Shown here one piece after another: positions 41,801 through 51,600 of a DNA stretch of 64,000 bases (the first letter of the stretch is position 1; every line of letters starts with the position of its first letter). A program made the position numbers and the translations under genes. Location of the stretch: NCBI RefSeq assembly GCF_000003815.2, contig NC_049983.1:6831840-6895839 (forward strand). The letters run 5' to 3'. This DNA comes from Branchiostoma floridae. Taxonomy: Eukaryota; Chordata; Leptocardii; Amphioxiformes; Branchiostomatidae. Under the pieces are notes generated by a model. The model was not told where the DNA came from, did not search any database, and saw only the letters and a list, made by a program, of their open reading frames with translations.

Positions 41801-43008
41801 CCAACATCCTTCATCCCCTGGATACAACGGGCCATTTCCTCCCGCTGCTGAGGTGAGTAGCGTCGGGGTGGTAGTTTAATTGGTCTGGCACTGCCCGTGT
41901 CGATCTTATGCTTGACCCTGTCTGTTCTACCCAGATCCAGTGGACCTCGCGAGAAGACACCCTGGAATTTGCAGACTGACTGGTTCACTCTCCGTCGTTG
42001 CTCGGGACTCAAGTCAGTCTTGTCGAGTCCGAGCTCTTGTAAGATTTTCTCCACATCTTCATCTGTAGCTTGGACAGAGGAGACAGGGTTTATGCCCCTC
42101 ATTCTGAGGACTCTCTCGGCTCTCGGCCGTCGCTTCTTCTTGCTTCTACTCGCCAGCTGTGCCCTACCATGCACCACTTCAGTGTCTCCATCCTCTAGTA
42201 TGGGGATCAGGTGTCCAACTTTAGTTCCCCGGAATAAAGTTACCGGTTCTGGGGACTTGTTGATTAGTCTGACTGGAACAGTCTCTGCTGATGGGCAAAC
42301 TACTGTTCTCGCCCCTTGAACTTCCCCCTTGTGTACATCCGTGGGTTCAAAGGAGGCCGACAACCTGACATTTTTCCAACTGTCGTTGGCGTCTTGCATA
42401 CAACCCGGGGCAAGAACCTCGTGACGCCCAGGGATGGTGACATCTTCCATCAGGCCTATCCTACACACATTTGGTTCCACAGACCTGACAGTCAACTTGC
42501 ACTGTTGACCCCGGACAGAGATGGTTTCACCCACAGTGTCTAACACAGCTTGAACAGAACACATAAAATCTAGGCCCAGGATACATTTCTCCTGCAGTCC
42601 ATGCACAACAAAAAGTCTCTTGCGAACAACTGATCCATCAATCATTAAAGGTGCCACAACAGATCCCAGGACCTTTAACATGCCCCCTCCAGCGGTAACA
42701 AATTTTTCCATACACGGTTTGAGAGGTACTTTTCCCGCTTGATCCCACAACGAAATGTCCAGACAGGATGGCCCCGCCCCTGAATCAAGTAAGGCATCAA
42801 TGTGAAAGTCCCACAATGTGACCGGTAAATATAACATCTGTCGTCTCACAGTCAAATCATCATCAGAGTCTTCATGATCAGGTGTAGTTGGAATGTTGTA
42901 CTTACTGTTGTTGAAGGATTTTGTGTTATTTCCGAGCGTACGCGCTGGAGGGCCCTTCTCATCTCCAGCGCCGACTAGTTTAAATTCTGCTGGCGCTTGT
43001 GTGGGCAT
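38884..43008 (-). CDS. pol: Pol polyprotein with CW zinc finger and AT-hook
   Basis: 1374 residues. Order: retropepsin (DSGAG at 75), reverse transcriptase (YLDD at 528-531), RNase H (DTDAS at 675), integrase HHCC finger (H908, H915, C945, C948), DDE core (D977, D1037, E1073, with 35 residues between the last two), GPY/F module (WQGPYRV near 1212). A five-fold EVAER repeat (1261-1285) leads to a CW-type zinc finger (W1300, C1303, C1306, W1309, W1326, C1328, C1339) and an AT-hook (RRRGRPPDR). Entered by -1 frameshifting from gag. No frameshift or stop interrupts it. The CW module replaces the chromodomain seen in some gypsy integrases; methyl-lysine reading is the family role, while targeting is inferred. 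Confidence 0.95.
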   Translation of the reverse strand: MPTQAPAEFKLVGAGDEKGPPARTLGNNTKSFNNSKYNIPTTPDHEDSDDDLTVRRQMLYLPVTLWDFHIDALLDSGAGPSCLDISLWDQAGKVPLKPCMEKFVTAGGGMLKVLGSVVAPLMIDGSVVRKRLFVVHGLQEKCILGLDFMCSVQAVLDTVGETISVRGQQCKLTVRSVEPNVCRIGLMEDVTIPGRHEVLAPGCMQDANDSWKNVRLSASFEPTDVHKGEVQGARTVVCPSAETVPVRLINKSPEPVTLFRGTKVGHLIPILEDGDTEVVHGRAQLASRSKKKRRPRAERVLRMRGINPVSSVQATDEDVEKILQELGLDKTDLSPEQRRRVNQSVCKFQGVFSRGPLDLGRTDRVKHKIDTGSARPIKLPPRRYSPQQREEMARCIQGMKDVGIIRESSSPWGAPVVLVKKPDGSTRFCVDYRRLNDVTLKDAYPLPRIDDALDALGGAKYFSTLDLISGYHQVELEEQDKEKTAFSTHLGLFEFNTLPMGLTNAPASFERLMDLVLAGLCWSSCLVYLDDIIVFGRTFEEHWDRLEAVLERLQTAGLKVKTSKCQLLRERVSFLGHLVSEKGVGTDPKKVEAVKNWPVPSDRREVRSFLGFCSYYRRFVKDFSSIAAPLHKLTSSEGPFVFSGVEMESFRRLKEAMTSAPILTFPDFHRPFILDTDASDLGLGAVLSQEVDGSEHPIAYYSRTLTKAERKYCTTRKELLALVDSVWHFRHYLVGTPFTVRTDHHALQWLMSFKEPEGQVARWLEKLASFPFTVQHRPGRSHNNADPLSRLPCRQCGLSDEQAVVMSVQTSPTDSVVEPLAAGEDLRVLQLADADIGPVLRVLEAGDTEETARPTPLSKQATHYWNDRDRMEVHDGVLYRKFFTTNNTNKLQLVVPRKLQRRVLQECHGGALSGHLGVDRTLLRVRARYYWYGLGNDVEVHVKGCEKCARRKSGGQRGRAPLVPSAPGFRWERIAMDFMGPFPPTKKGNKHILVISDYASKWVEAVALPNQEAPVVVAALIDTWITRFGIPYQLHSDQGRNFDSKIVHALCEELGINKSRTSAYHPEGNGMVERFNRTVCQILKMYVNDSHNNWDTRLQPALFAYRTSVHTSTGYTPFFLTYGEEARIPADVMWPVPRLGEAGNVNSQAKVVRDELALAYDRARKNMTAAHRRQKDVYNRQSHGKGFEVGDRVWLTAPATPRGLSKKFYPKWQGPYRVVKKLSLVTYRIQKERGRKRVIVHFNRLKACKAQPEEEEEAGAEVAEREVAEREVAEREVAEREVAEREVQEELEPEVEHQDWVQCDGCGTWRKLTQEQAAAVNTEEEWFCHMHGDPGQNVCNTPARPGQNVGDAPSPPQELTRSRRRGRPPDRLNI
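39158..39235 (-). repeat. 15 bp coding repeat (EVAER)
   Basis: cctctctctccgcca is repeated about five times almost perfectly. It encodes a charged, probably helical linker between the integrase core and the CW finger. Confidence 0.9.
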
Positions 43009-43784
43009 TTGGCAACGAAATGCCCCTCCTCATGGCAAAAGAAGCACTTTCCTTTGTTGCTAACCGGGGCTTCGACCCGTGGCTTGTTGGAGACCGCGGC
43101 CTCGACTCGTGCCAGGCAAGCTTCCATGCTCCGCATACGAGCTTCCAAACCATCCACGCGAGCCGCCATGGCGTCGGCAGAAGACCTTGCTCCGGCCCCT
43201 TCTCCGGTTTCGCGGTTGTTCACCATGTGCACAGGTGGAGGGGGGTAAGTAGTCGCCTGGCTTTGACGGAGGTTATCTCCAGCAGCGAGCTGGGCTGCTG
43301 CACGACCGGCATCGGCGATGGTTTCCGGACGGGGAAAGATGTCTCCCAACTTCTCAGCTAGCCGGGGTGGTTTCATTCCGGTGACGAAAAAACTAACTCC
43401 CATTTTTTCTCGTTCATCCTTGTCTGTGTTGGGATATCCCGCCAACAACAGTCCCCGGAGACGGACTTCGTAATCGAGAAGGGACTCCGTGCCACCTCTG
43501 GTGAAATGAAACAGTTCGTCCAAAGCCCGCTGTTGCTTTATTCCGGCGCCAAATCTTGCCCTCATGGCCGCGGTCAGCGTGGCGTAGTCGGCCGTCGTTG
43601 TCTCCCCCAAGCTCTCCGCATACTCCAGAGCTGGACCATCCAGGTGCAGCATGAGGTACGAGGCCTGGTTCTCCGGCTTCCACTTCCGAAGCCTGGCCAG
43701 CCGGCCAAACTGCGACAACCACGAATCGAAGTTGGCACTCCGCCCTGAGAATTTGGCCAGAAGAGAATCAACCTTTGCCGCCAT
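42975..43784 (-). CDS. gag: Gag protein of the Ty3/gypsy element
   Basis: 269 residues from the ATG at 43784 (MAAKVDSLLAKFSG). The open frame extends upstream into the LTR (43907), but that start would lie inside LTR sequence, so I prefer the internal ATG. It has a capsid-like region (YLMLHLDGPALEYAES, then a FF.TGMKP segment) and one zinc knuckle, C-x2-C-x4-H-x4-C (CFFCHEEGHFVAKC), near the C terminus. It ends at TAG (42975-42977) immediately after a TTTAAAC heptamer. Confidence 0.92.
   Translation of the reverse strand: MAAKVDSLLAKFSGRSANFDSWLSQFGRLARLRKWKPENQASYLMLHLDGPALEYAESLGETTTADYATLTAAMRARFGAGIKQQRALDELFHFTRGGTESLLDYEVRLRGLLLAGYPNTDKDEREKMGVSFFVTGMKPPRLAEKLGDIFPRPETIADAGRAAAQLAAGDNLRQSQATTYPPPPVHMVNNRETGEGAGARSSADAMAARVDGLEARMRSMEACLARVEAAVSNKPRVEAPVSNKGKCFFCHEEGHFVAKCPHKRQQNLN
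42978..42984 (-). promoter_or_regulatory. Slippery heptamer for -1 gag/pol frameshifting
   Basis: On the minus strand the gag frame reads AAT TTA AAC TAG. TTTAAAC fits X-XXY-YYZ exactly, and a one-base slip back leads into the pol frame (CTA GTC GGC). Pol overlaps gag by 34 nt and is in the -1 frame, as required. I did not establish a downstream pseudoknot. Confidence 0.9.
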
Positions 43785-43869
43785 TTTTCCTAGAACTTGA
43801 ACACAACTAGACAGCTTCCCGCTCGCTCGCGTTGACCGTGTCCTCCGCTGTGCCCACCTCTGACACCAG

Positions 43870-44103
43870 TGTAACAAAGGAGTAGTCCTACCTGTATCTC
43901 TTGGCACTTCTCCTTAGGCCTCGGTGATTCTCCGCTTCTCGTAACTTGTCGCGTAATGGCTAAGTCTAACACTACCTACTCTAAGCGTGCACGCTCAACT
44001 AACTCCTGGAACTTTCTAACATGAACTCAACTCGAACTCAACATCCGGGGTCTTCTCCTTGACCTCTTTGACCCCTTTTCAACTCCTGATTATCCCGGTT
44101 ACA
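43870..44103 (-). repeat. 5' LTR of the Ty3/gypsy element
   Basis: 234 bp, identical on reading to 38610-38843. Flanked outside by gtac (44104-44107). It is followed, in element orientation, by the primer-binding site at about 43853-43868. Confidence 0.95.
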
Positions 44104-44107
44104 GTAC

Positions 44108-44484
44108 CATGCACCAGGGAGGCCACATGAGGACAACTGAGGTAGCAAAGAACAGAAGCACCGCATCGGAATCGCAGTACGTTTGAAGACAGAGCCATTT
44201 TAATACAGCTTTAAATTTGTGCTTGAGTGTTATGCAACCAAACGTTCAGCGAACGTTTATCTTTATGAACAACAGAGGGTTGACGGACGGACACCGTGTA
44301 TGTGTGTTTGGTAAAACGCACAAACGGAGGTAAGAAGGAAGACCCGTTTCCTTAACGTTACAATCCCGAGTAGTTTTCTGTTCTAAAAGGAGTTCCACCA
44401 TGCAAAGTTTAACGTTCTGAGTCATAGCGTTGATAATGAGGCTCTCTTTCACACTTCCGAGTACGCATGAGCGCGCAGTAACCC
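44108..44484. other. Intergenic between retrotransposon and SINE
   Basis: No gene, repeat or splice signal recognised. Confidence 0.5.
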
Positions 44485-44500
44485 ACTAGTGAGGAATTGT

Positions 44501-45007
44501 TGTGGTTCTCCTGTCGATTGGACAGATGAGGAGGCAGACAGGCTTTTTACCTGTTTGCCTGACCTGCACATGACTTTTTTTTTATGGTGAAGGAGGGGTG
44601 TGCAATTCCTTCTCCACCCTCTCGTCTACTGGAGCACTGAGTTTCACAGGGGCAACTGTATGCAACGTGTGAGGCGGCTCCAGCAGATGCAGCTTTGTTG
44701 TTTGGAGTATCCGTCTCCTAGGAGGACTTCCAACCGAGGATGTAAGGGGTTCCTCCTACCCCCGACTCGTGTGCCATGGCGGGTGCCGCTCATGCCCGAA
44801 CATGCCCCTAAGGCCTGTCTCGGCCACAAAGCCCCACCAAGGCCACACAAGGCCGCAGCTAGATACTCATTTACACCTGAGTTAAGTGAGGAAAGTCGTG
44901 TAAAGTGCCTTTCCCAAGGGCACAAGATCGGTGACACGGAAGCTGGATTCGAACCCGCAACCTCTCGGTCTCGAGCCGCAAATGCTGCCACTGCGCCGCG
45001 CGGTCCC
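44501..45007 (-). mobile_element. tRNA-derived SINE, copy 3, with long target duplication
   Basis: On the minus strand it begins gggaccgcgcggcgcagtgg, with a B box gggttcgaatccagc. Then gtgcccttgggaaaggcact follows, as in the other two SINEs, and a longer GC-rich body. Flanking copies of act(a/t)gtgaggaattgt lie at 44485-44500 and 45008-45023 (16 bp, one mismatch). The tRNA head differs from copies 1 and 2, so it is a different subfamily. Confidence 0.88.
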
Positions 45008-45904
45008 ACTTGTGAGGAATTGTAACAGTTAGGTTATATGTCAAAAGTAAATACCCATGAGAGTTCCTTTCTCGACCATAGTTTTGATTTGAATAACAAT
45101 GTCCGGAACGCAGTGGCGCCTGCAAAATGACGCAATGGGCTGTTCCAAAAAATAACTGTAGAGGGGGGGGTGGAAGAGGCTGGATTGGAGGGGGGGGGGT
45201 AGGGTTCAAGCGTCTGGATTTGGAATGCGGTCTCACTAAATACCGAAAACAACCGAAAACAACCGAAAACAACTTGACATCTACCGAAAACAACCGAAAA
45301 CAACCCGTAAAATACGGAAAACAATGAAAACAATATGATATCTACCGAAAACAACTCCATAAATACGGAAAACTCCTATATAAATACCGAAAGCAACTCA
45401 ATAAATACCGAAAACAACTCGAAACCTCCTAAAACACGCATGAACATCCGATCAGAACTCCAAACAGCCGGAAAATGACTCTTAAACAACTACTTATTGC
45501 TATTTTATTTTCATCTACTCGTTACTATCCCTTGCATTATTTTCTCCTTGGCCGAGGGAGAGAATGGGGTGATTCTGGAGGATTTTTGCAGCAAAGGGGA
45601 AGTAGACTGTGGAAACACCTTTCTATCACACACTGTTTTATTTTGATCATTTAGTTTAATCCAGAATAAGGGGCCTCTGTGGTGATACACGTTTGCGGTT
45701 TGTCCATTTAAACCGATTTGTTTTGATAGCGGAATGCGTTAAAATTGAGCAAGAAATGTACTAGATTGTTTTGGTTGCTACTAGTAGAAGAAAATGTAGT
45801 ACACATGAGGTAAATGCGCAGCAGGCAGATTCAACAATAATTGATAAGCAAACCCATTTTCGAAGCAGTTTTGTCGGGGGATAGTAGTGACTGCGATTTA
45901 CTGC

Positions 45905-45930
45905 TCCACCGTAACCTCTGCTTGGAGTTA
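45905..45930. mobile_element. Solo end of the 26.5 kb MITE family
   Basis: aacctctgcttggag at 45911-45925 equals the terminus of the MITE inside the 26.4 kb SINE. The matching other end is not evident, so this is a fragment. Confidence 0.5.
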
Positions 45931-45954
45931 CACAATAGATGCCAAGTAGTATAT

Positions 45955-47888
45955 CTTCTTGATCTTGATCTTGATCTTGATCTTGATCTTGATCTTGATC
46001 TTGATTGGGTACTGGACAACGCCCCTCAGTTGGGGCAAAGCGTCCAGGGGGAGTGCTGCGCCTTAATGTCCCCTGAGGCGTCGGAGAACTGCCTCCTTGA
46101 ACTTTGGAGCGTCTGTGATCTCCGTGACCTCGTACGGTAGAGAGTTCCAATCTCTCACGGTTTGTGGGAAGAAGGAATGTTTGTAGCAGTCTTTGTGAAA
46201 AGGTAGAGCCTTGTAAGAATTTGGGTTTGAGTGTCGCGATTGGCGCGGTACAGGCTTTAGATGAGTTTCGACCGGTAGGGCTACTTTATGGTGTCTTGCT
46301 TTCTGTAAAATTGTTAATCTATTTGCTGTCCTTCTGTTGCGTCAAGTATCCCACCCCAAATCAGAGACAAGTTTGGTGACACTATCATAACTATGATACG
46401 AATTTGTGACAAATCTGGCCGCTCTTTTTTGAACGGACTCTAACTTAGCAATGTGCTCTTTGTGGTATGGATCCCAGGCAGCGCTGGAATACTCTAAATG
46501 TGGTCTAACAAGGGATGTATATGCATTTGATTTGACTGATTTGGGGCAGTTATAAAGATTGCGTCTCACAAAGCCTAACGTCTTGTTAGCCTTGGAAGCA
46601 CTGTACTGTATGTGTTGTGACCAAGAGAGCTGGTTGTTGAGTGTGACTCCTAAGTATTTGTGGTTGTTAGTCTCGGCTAGAACATGACTTCCTAGTTTGT
46701 AGTCGTAGAGTTTAGGTTTACGTTTGTGGGTATAACGCATAACAAAACATTTGTCCGGGTGTAATGTCATCTGCCATGTGTTTTGCCATGTATCTAATGT
46801 ATTGATGTCCTCTTGTAAGAGGGTGTGATCTCTGTCACTGTTTATCTCCCTGTAAATGACGCAGTCATCCGCAAAGAGACGGATGTTAGAGTTGAGGTTG
46901 TCGGCTAAGTCATTAATGTACACTAAGAACAGTAGTGGTCCGAGCACGGTACCCTGGGGCACTCCAGAGACTACCTCTGCCCACTCTGAGTGCTCTCCCC
47001 CAACTACCACTCTTTGTTTACAATTTTTGAGGAAATTAGATATCCAGTGAAGTACCTTACCCCTAATACCATAATTTTGGAGTTTTAGGAGTAAGCGATC
47101 ATGAGGTACTTTTGTAAGAGGGGTAAAAATACACTGTTTGGAAGAATTTGTTGTATCATTTAAAGCAAGATGTTATGGTTATCATTTTGTCATGTACATG
47201 CTCCGAGAAGCTACAGACAGCCCATCTGGTAACTGTAATTAGTCTGTTATTGTTGTGTGATAACTGTTGACAAGGTGTTATCCTTTGTATTGTTCTTTGA
47301 TGAACTGAAGATGAAAAGAACAACAAAGCCAATAGCAGGTACATGTTATAATTATTACCATATGCATAGCTCGTTCAGTTGTAGACAATGTCTGGATATG
47401 TGTCTGGGATTTTGAAATAAAGAAGCCAGGAGTTGTTGGGTTGGGGACAGTTGGAGCGAGAACAGAACAGAGAGAGGGTCCCAACACACAGCTCCCGTGC
47501 GTGTCAATGGCATGCCCTGTGTCTTGCGTGTGTTTCTTTAGTCCTGTAGTTTAATAGTCCCTCGTGCAGCATTCTAAAGAACCTGGGGTCCACAACATCG
47601 GCCCCACCACTTCTTACACTTTGTCAAAAGCTTTTGCGAAGTCGGTTATAATCATATCTGTTTGCGACCTGGTATCTAAAGAATGGGCTAAGTCAGTTGT
47701 AGTTAAAATAAGTTGGGTTTCACATGAACGCTTTTTCCTAAACCCATGCTGCTTGTCAGATAATATAGAGTATTTGTCAAAATGATCCATCATCTGTGAT
47801 TGCACTATGTGCTCCATAACCTTACTACAAACACATGTGAGAGAAACAGGACGGTAATTTGCAGGATCAGTCCTGTCCCCCTTTTTAT
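45955..47888 (-). pseudogene. 5'-truncated non-LTR retrotransposon (CR1/Jockey-type)
   Basis: RT blocks in order on the minus strand: KKGDRTDPANYRPVSLTC, KQHGFRKKRSCETQL, DFAKAFDKV (47614-47892), then PQGTVLGPLLFLVYINDL, FADDCVIY (catalytic motif), HLEYSSAAWDPY (46342-47010). A shifted frame continues with QTVRDWNSLP and F.EAVLRR to about 46070. The reading frame is broken by a solo LTR (47113-47618) and a frameshift near 46340. The 3' end is a six-base tandem tail (gatctt)n at 45956-46004. No 5' ORF or endonuclease remains. Confidence 0.88.
47113..47618 (+). mobile_element. Solo LTR inserted in the retrotransposon RT
   Basis: 506 bp starting TGTAAGAG and ending CTTACA, flanked by 4 bp copies of cttt (47109-47112 and 47619-47622). 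Removing it with one cttt makes the two halves of the RT motif contiguous in frame. A polyadenylation-like gaaataaag lies at about 47416. Different from the Ty3/gypsy LTR at 38.6 kb. Confidence 0.88.
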
Positions 47889-48654
47889 CCATTGATGAGT
47901 TTGCGAGTTAACCAAGCAGTCCCCGTTTATAACATACAGGATACTTACAGGATCCGTGAATCTGAATTCGAACATTAATATATTCCAAAAGGCAAAGGAG
48001 ATCGTTGACTCTATTATTACTAATATTGTATTAATAACATGGGTTGTCGTAGCCTAACTTCTGTCCAAAATAAAATCAAAATTATTAAATAATAACCCAT
48101 TGAAATGATTGTCATTTGTTTATGGTTGTGTCGAGTTGTTTTCGGTAGTTAAAAGTTGTTTTCGGTTGTTTTCGGTAGTTAAAAGTTGTTTTCGCTTGTT
48201 TTCGGTATTTAGTGAAAGTTGTTTTCGGTTGTTTGCGGTTGTTTTCGGTAATTAGTGAAAGTTGTTTTCGGTTGTTTTCGGTATTTAGTGAAAGTTGTTT
48301 TCGGTTGTTTTCGGTATTTAGTGAAAGTTGTTTTCGGTTGTTTTCGGTTGTTTTCGGTATTTAGTGAGACCCCTAGGGAGGGTTTGCGACAATTTGGACT
48401 TGGAACTAGGGAGGGTTTTGGCAATTTTGGATTGGAACTAGGGAGGGTTTTGGCAATTTTGGATTGGAACTAGGGAGGGTTTGGGGCATTTTGGAGGCGC
48501 CACTGCGTTCCGGACATTGTTATTCAATGTTACCCAACTTTAGAAGCACTCTGTGAACGTGGATGCTTTTAATACGTTTGTCCACCCATATTTCACCACA
48601 CCTCTATATCCATCTACAGGAACATTCTAGAATACAGAGGAAGACACATTCAGC

Positions 48655-51600
48655 ATGTTGCTTGCTGTCAGTGCAGAACCCCACCAGAAACCAGGCATTC
48701 CAACCAAAATGGCCAATGAATTGCCAGGTAAGGATGGAACTTCATTGGAAGTCATACATTTCTTGCCTTAGCTAGAAGGTTTGGGCCTCATGGGGACTTT
48801 TCTTGGAACTGCAAGAGCTCATTATTCTTTGTTTTTAGATATTTAGACTGGTTTTTGTAAGCATTTTTGTGGAATTTCTTGAATCCAATTTATCAATTTC
48901 TTTGTTGTTTGATATGATGTACATCTAGAGAAGATTCCGCCATTTTGTCTGTTTTTTTAAGCACAACGAACACTTCATCTTCTCCCTGCTGTGAAATCAA
49001 AGTCCAGTGAACTTAAATGTATTTACAGTACTGAAGTCATAATTTGTGCTTTAATAATACCTACAGGTGAAGATATGCATCACACCAGCATATTGAAGGG
49101 GATTTGCAGACGGTGCGGACAGCATATCAAGGATCGCCCAATACTCAGTACCAAGTATGCGTCTGAATTTCGGGACCTGTTTGGCATCGATCTTTCCACT
49201 GACAATCCCAACATCCACCCACCAAATATCTGCCACAAGTGCCGGTGCAGGTTTGACTGGTATAAGAAACACCCAAAGAAGGAGACTTATCAACCAGTGA
49301 GATCTCCATATGTGTTCATGCAGCATAGTAATGAGTCATGTGAAATCTGCAATGATCACGCAGCACGTGAAAAGAGTCGCCATCTACCCGTAAAACGAGG
49401 TCGGAAACGCAAAAGGACAGGACATGCGGGTCCAGGTCGAGGAGGAAAGAAGATGGCACAGAAGACAGGTGTGGACACCATTTCTTCTTTCTCATATAGT
49501 CACATGGTACGTACTGTTGACCAATCAGAGGGCCCCATTCTTCCCCATAACCTTAGAGCAGAACGTCCTACAATCTTCCACAGAACATGTTAAAAAGTCT
49601 GGACGTCCCAAAATCATTCGCCAAACTTGTAAGATGTTATGCAAGATGCCAGAAGCTTCCCGCAATAGACATAACAGGACTTTTTTCTGCATACCTGCAC
49701 GGGAGCAGGTAACATTGAAAATTACCTGCACCAGACAAATTTTACAGGCACCAATCTGAATTTAGGAAGTATGGATCATATTAAAATTGGTCAGGAACCA
49801 TTGCTATTTTTTCTTTTATTATACTTTATTGTCATTCTCACATAGGGCTGTTTAGCCACAGTCGACGCTGTAGGGCTGATATCAATTAGGATTTTACCAT
49901 GGTCAATATTGACCAAAGGAGGCCATATAAAAAAAAAACTTTATAGTCATGGTAACAGTCAATACAGCTAATAACATTCCACATGCACCTACATCATAGG
50001 ACATTTATGTATAAAACCCAGTACATGGACCAGTGCAGGTTAGGTGCAGGTCACTATGCACATGTACCGCAGCCGTGCGATTAAAACAAAACCAGCTCAC
50101 AAAACTACAATCTCTGCATTTTCCATAAGATTTGAGCACAATGCATAGGCACACCAGATGTTGGTACTCCTTCCACTAATGCCAGTAATTGTCTTCTAGG
50201 TTATGAATGCAGACCGATGAAAAATGATACCGCAGTGAAGAGCATCATTACATTTTGTACACCCACCAAGCATGCTCATTTTCCAGACAGTTTACAAGGT
50301 GGTGGCAATGACTTCACTAGGGACCATATCACTGAAGGGGTAAGTTGTTTTGGAAATTATTATCAAGCCATACCATCACAGAAAATTTAGTAGTTGGAGC
50401 TCTAATAACGTTATTGACTTATGAACATGATGAAAAAAAATTAAAAAGAGACTGTATGTGTGTGCTGTGTGACCTGAGAACAAGTGACCACCAAACCTAA
50501 ACAGTCTCGGCTAGGTGTTTGTGTGTGTTTGTGTGTGTGTGTGTGCGTCTGTGTGTGTGTGCTGTGTGACCTGAGGACAAGTGACCACCAAACCTAAACG
50601 GTCTTGGCCAGCTGACAAAGCACTCCTTGTCACACTGATAAATAGAGACCCCATATGCACATTTATCATGTTGGTCATAAGAGGGATTATACCACGAGTG
50701 CTGAACTCAGCAAATCTAAACCTCTAGGTCCAGAGGCAGGGTTACTTACCCGAAAACAACATACACAACTTGTTTGTTTATTCAGACCCTTTGAGTACAT
50801 AGTGGAAAATAGGGCAGCAAATTTCCTTGCTATTTCAATAGCAGGGAACTATTAGTACATTTCTACAGGAAGGCATTGCTAGCCCTCCTCTTTAAACATG
50901 CTTGCGGTTCATACATGGGATTCACATTTTCGGTCCCATCCAAAAAGCAGGTGCAGCGCCAACCGAGATGCCCAACACAGGAATAAACCAGGGTCACCTT
51001 GTTTTGATTGACAACAGTAAACTGTACATGTAAAGATGCTGCCAGTTTAGCCACAGTGACAGCCTTCAAACACAATTAATCATTTTTTTTAAAATATTGG
51101 TTTTACAGGACAGAAACCCACCAATGACGGGTGTCGTAGGCTTCTCCAAGGAGACGACCCTTGCCGTCTTACCCAGGATGCACATGGAAGAACTACTGTC
51201 CGAGCTGAATCGGAGAAACATTGTGGTGAAACTAGCAGGTGAACACCAGAGGGGTAGGGGTGACTTGGAACATGTGCTGAGAGAGGTCATGACAAGGGAG
51301 TATGAAGTAGAGGAAGGTGAGGGAATGGACACAAGTAACACAAGCTCTACATTCGAGCACAGCTGTAGTAACACTAGCTCAGCATTCCAGCACTGTTCTC
51401 AGCTTAAAGAGGGTGGCAGCAGCGAAGTGCTTTCCAGGCCAAACAATGACCAAGCTTCTTCACAAAATCTTCAAGAACTTTCTCAGTTCACAGAAAATGA
51501 AGGAGCATCTAGTAGGCAAGCACCAGACATCCCCGAGACTTCAAGTACTGAGACAAGCCCTGAACAGGTCCAGGTAAAGAAAGAGCCTAAGATCGAACTT

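Larger units (their letters stand above)
38610..44103 (-). mobile_element. Complete Ty3/gypsy LTR retrotransposon
   Basis: 5494 bp, minus orientation. The two 234 bp LTRs (TG..CA) are identical by eye, and 4 bp copies of gtac flank the element. The 5' LTR is followed by a primer-binding site tggtgtcagaggtggg, nearly matching the 3' end of a tRNA-Leu (from memory). A polypurine tract aagggggggaaca precedes the 3' LTR. Both gag and pol are open. This is a very young, possibly active insertion. Confidence 0.95.
45091..48525. mobile_element. Terminal-inverted-repeat element with subterminal repeats
   Basis: Ends gaataacaatgtccggaacg..cagtggcgcc and ggcgccactgcg..ttccggacattgttattc are inverted copies of about 30 bp. 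Inside each end lies an array of a 10-11 bp motif: accgaaaacaac at 45240-45420 and its complement gttgttttcggt at about 48130-48360. No transposase is recognised. The middle is occupied by a retrotransposon (45955-47888). Superfamily not assigned; no clear target duplication. Confidence 0.7.

Noticed and set aside
44600-45025. 141-residue ORF and its antisense
   Set aside because: Lies wholly within the SINE and reads through the tRNA-derived head.
47113-47618. An intron within the reverse transcriptase
   Set aside because: The segment begins TG and ends CA with cttt target duplications and a polyadenylation-like signal, so it is a solo LTR insertion rather than an intron.
49051-49326. Antisense 91-residue ORF over exon 2
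   Set aside because: Shadow of the RAG1-N-like exon; the sense strand has the conserved cysteines and splice sites.
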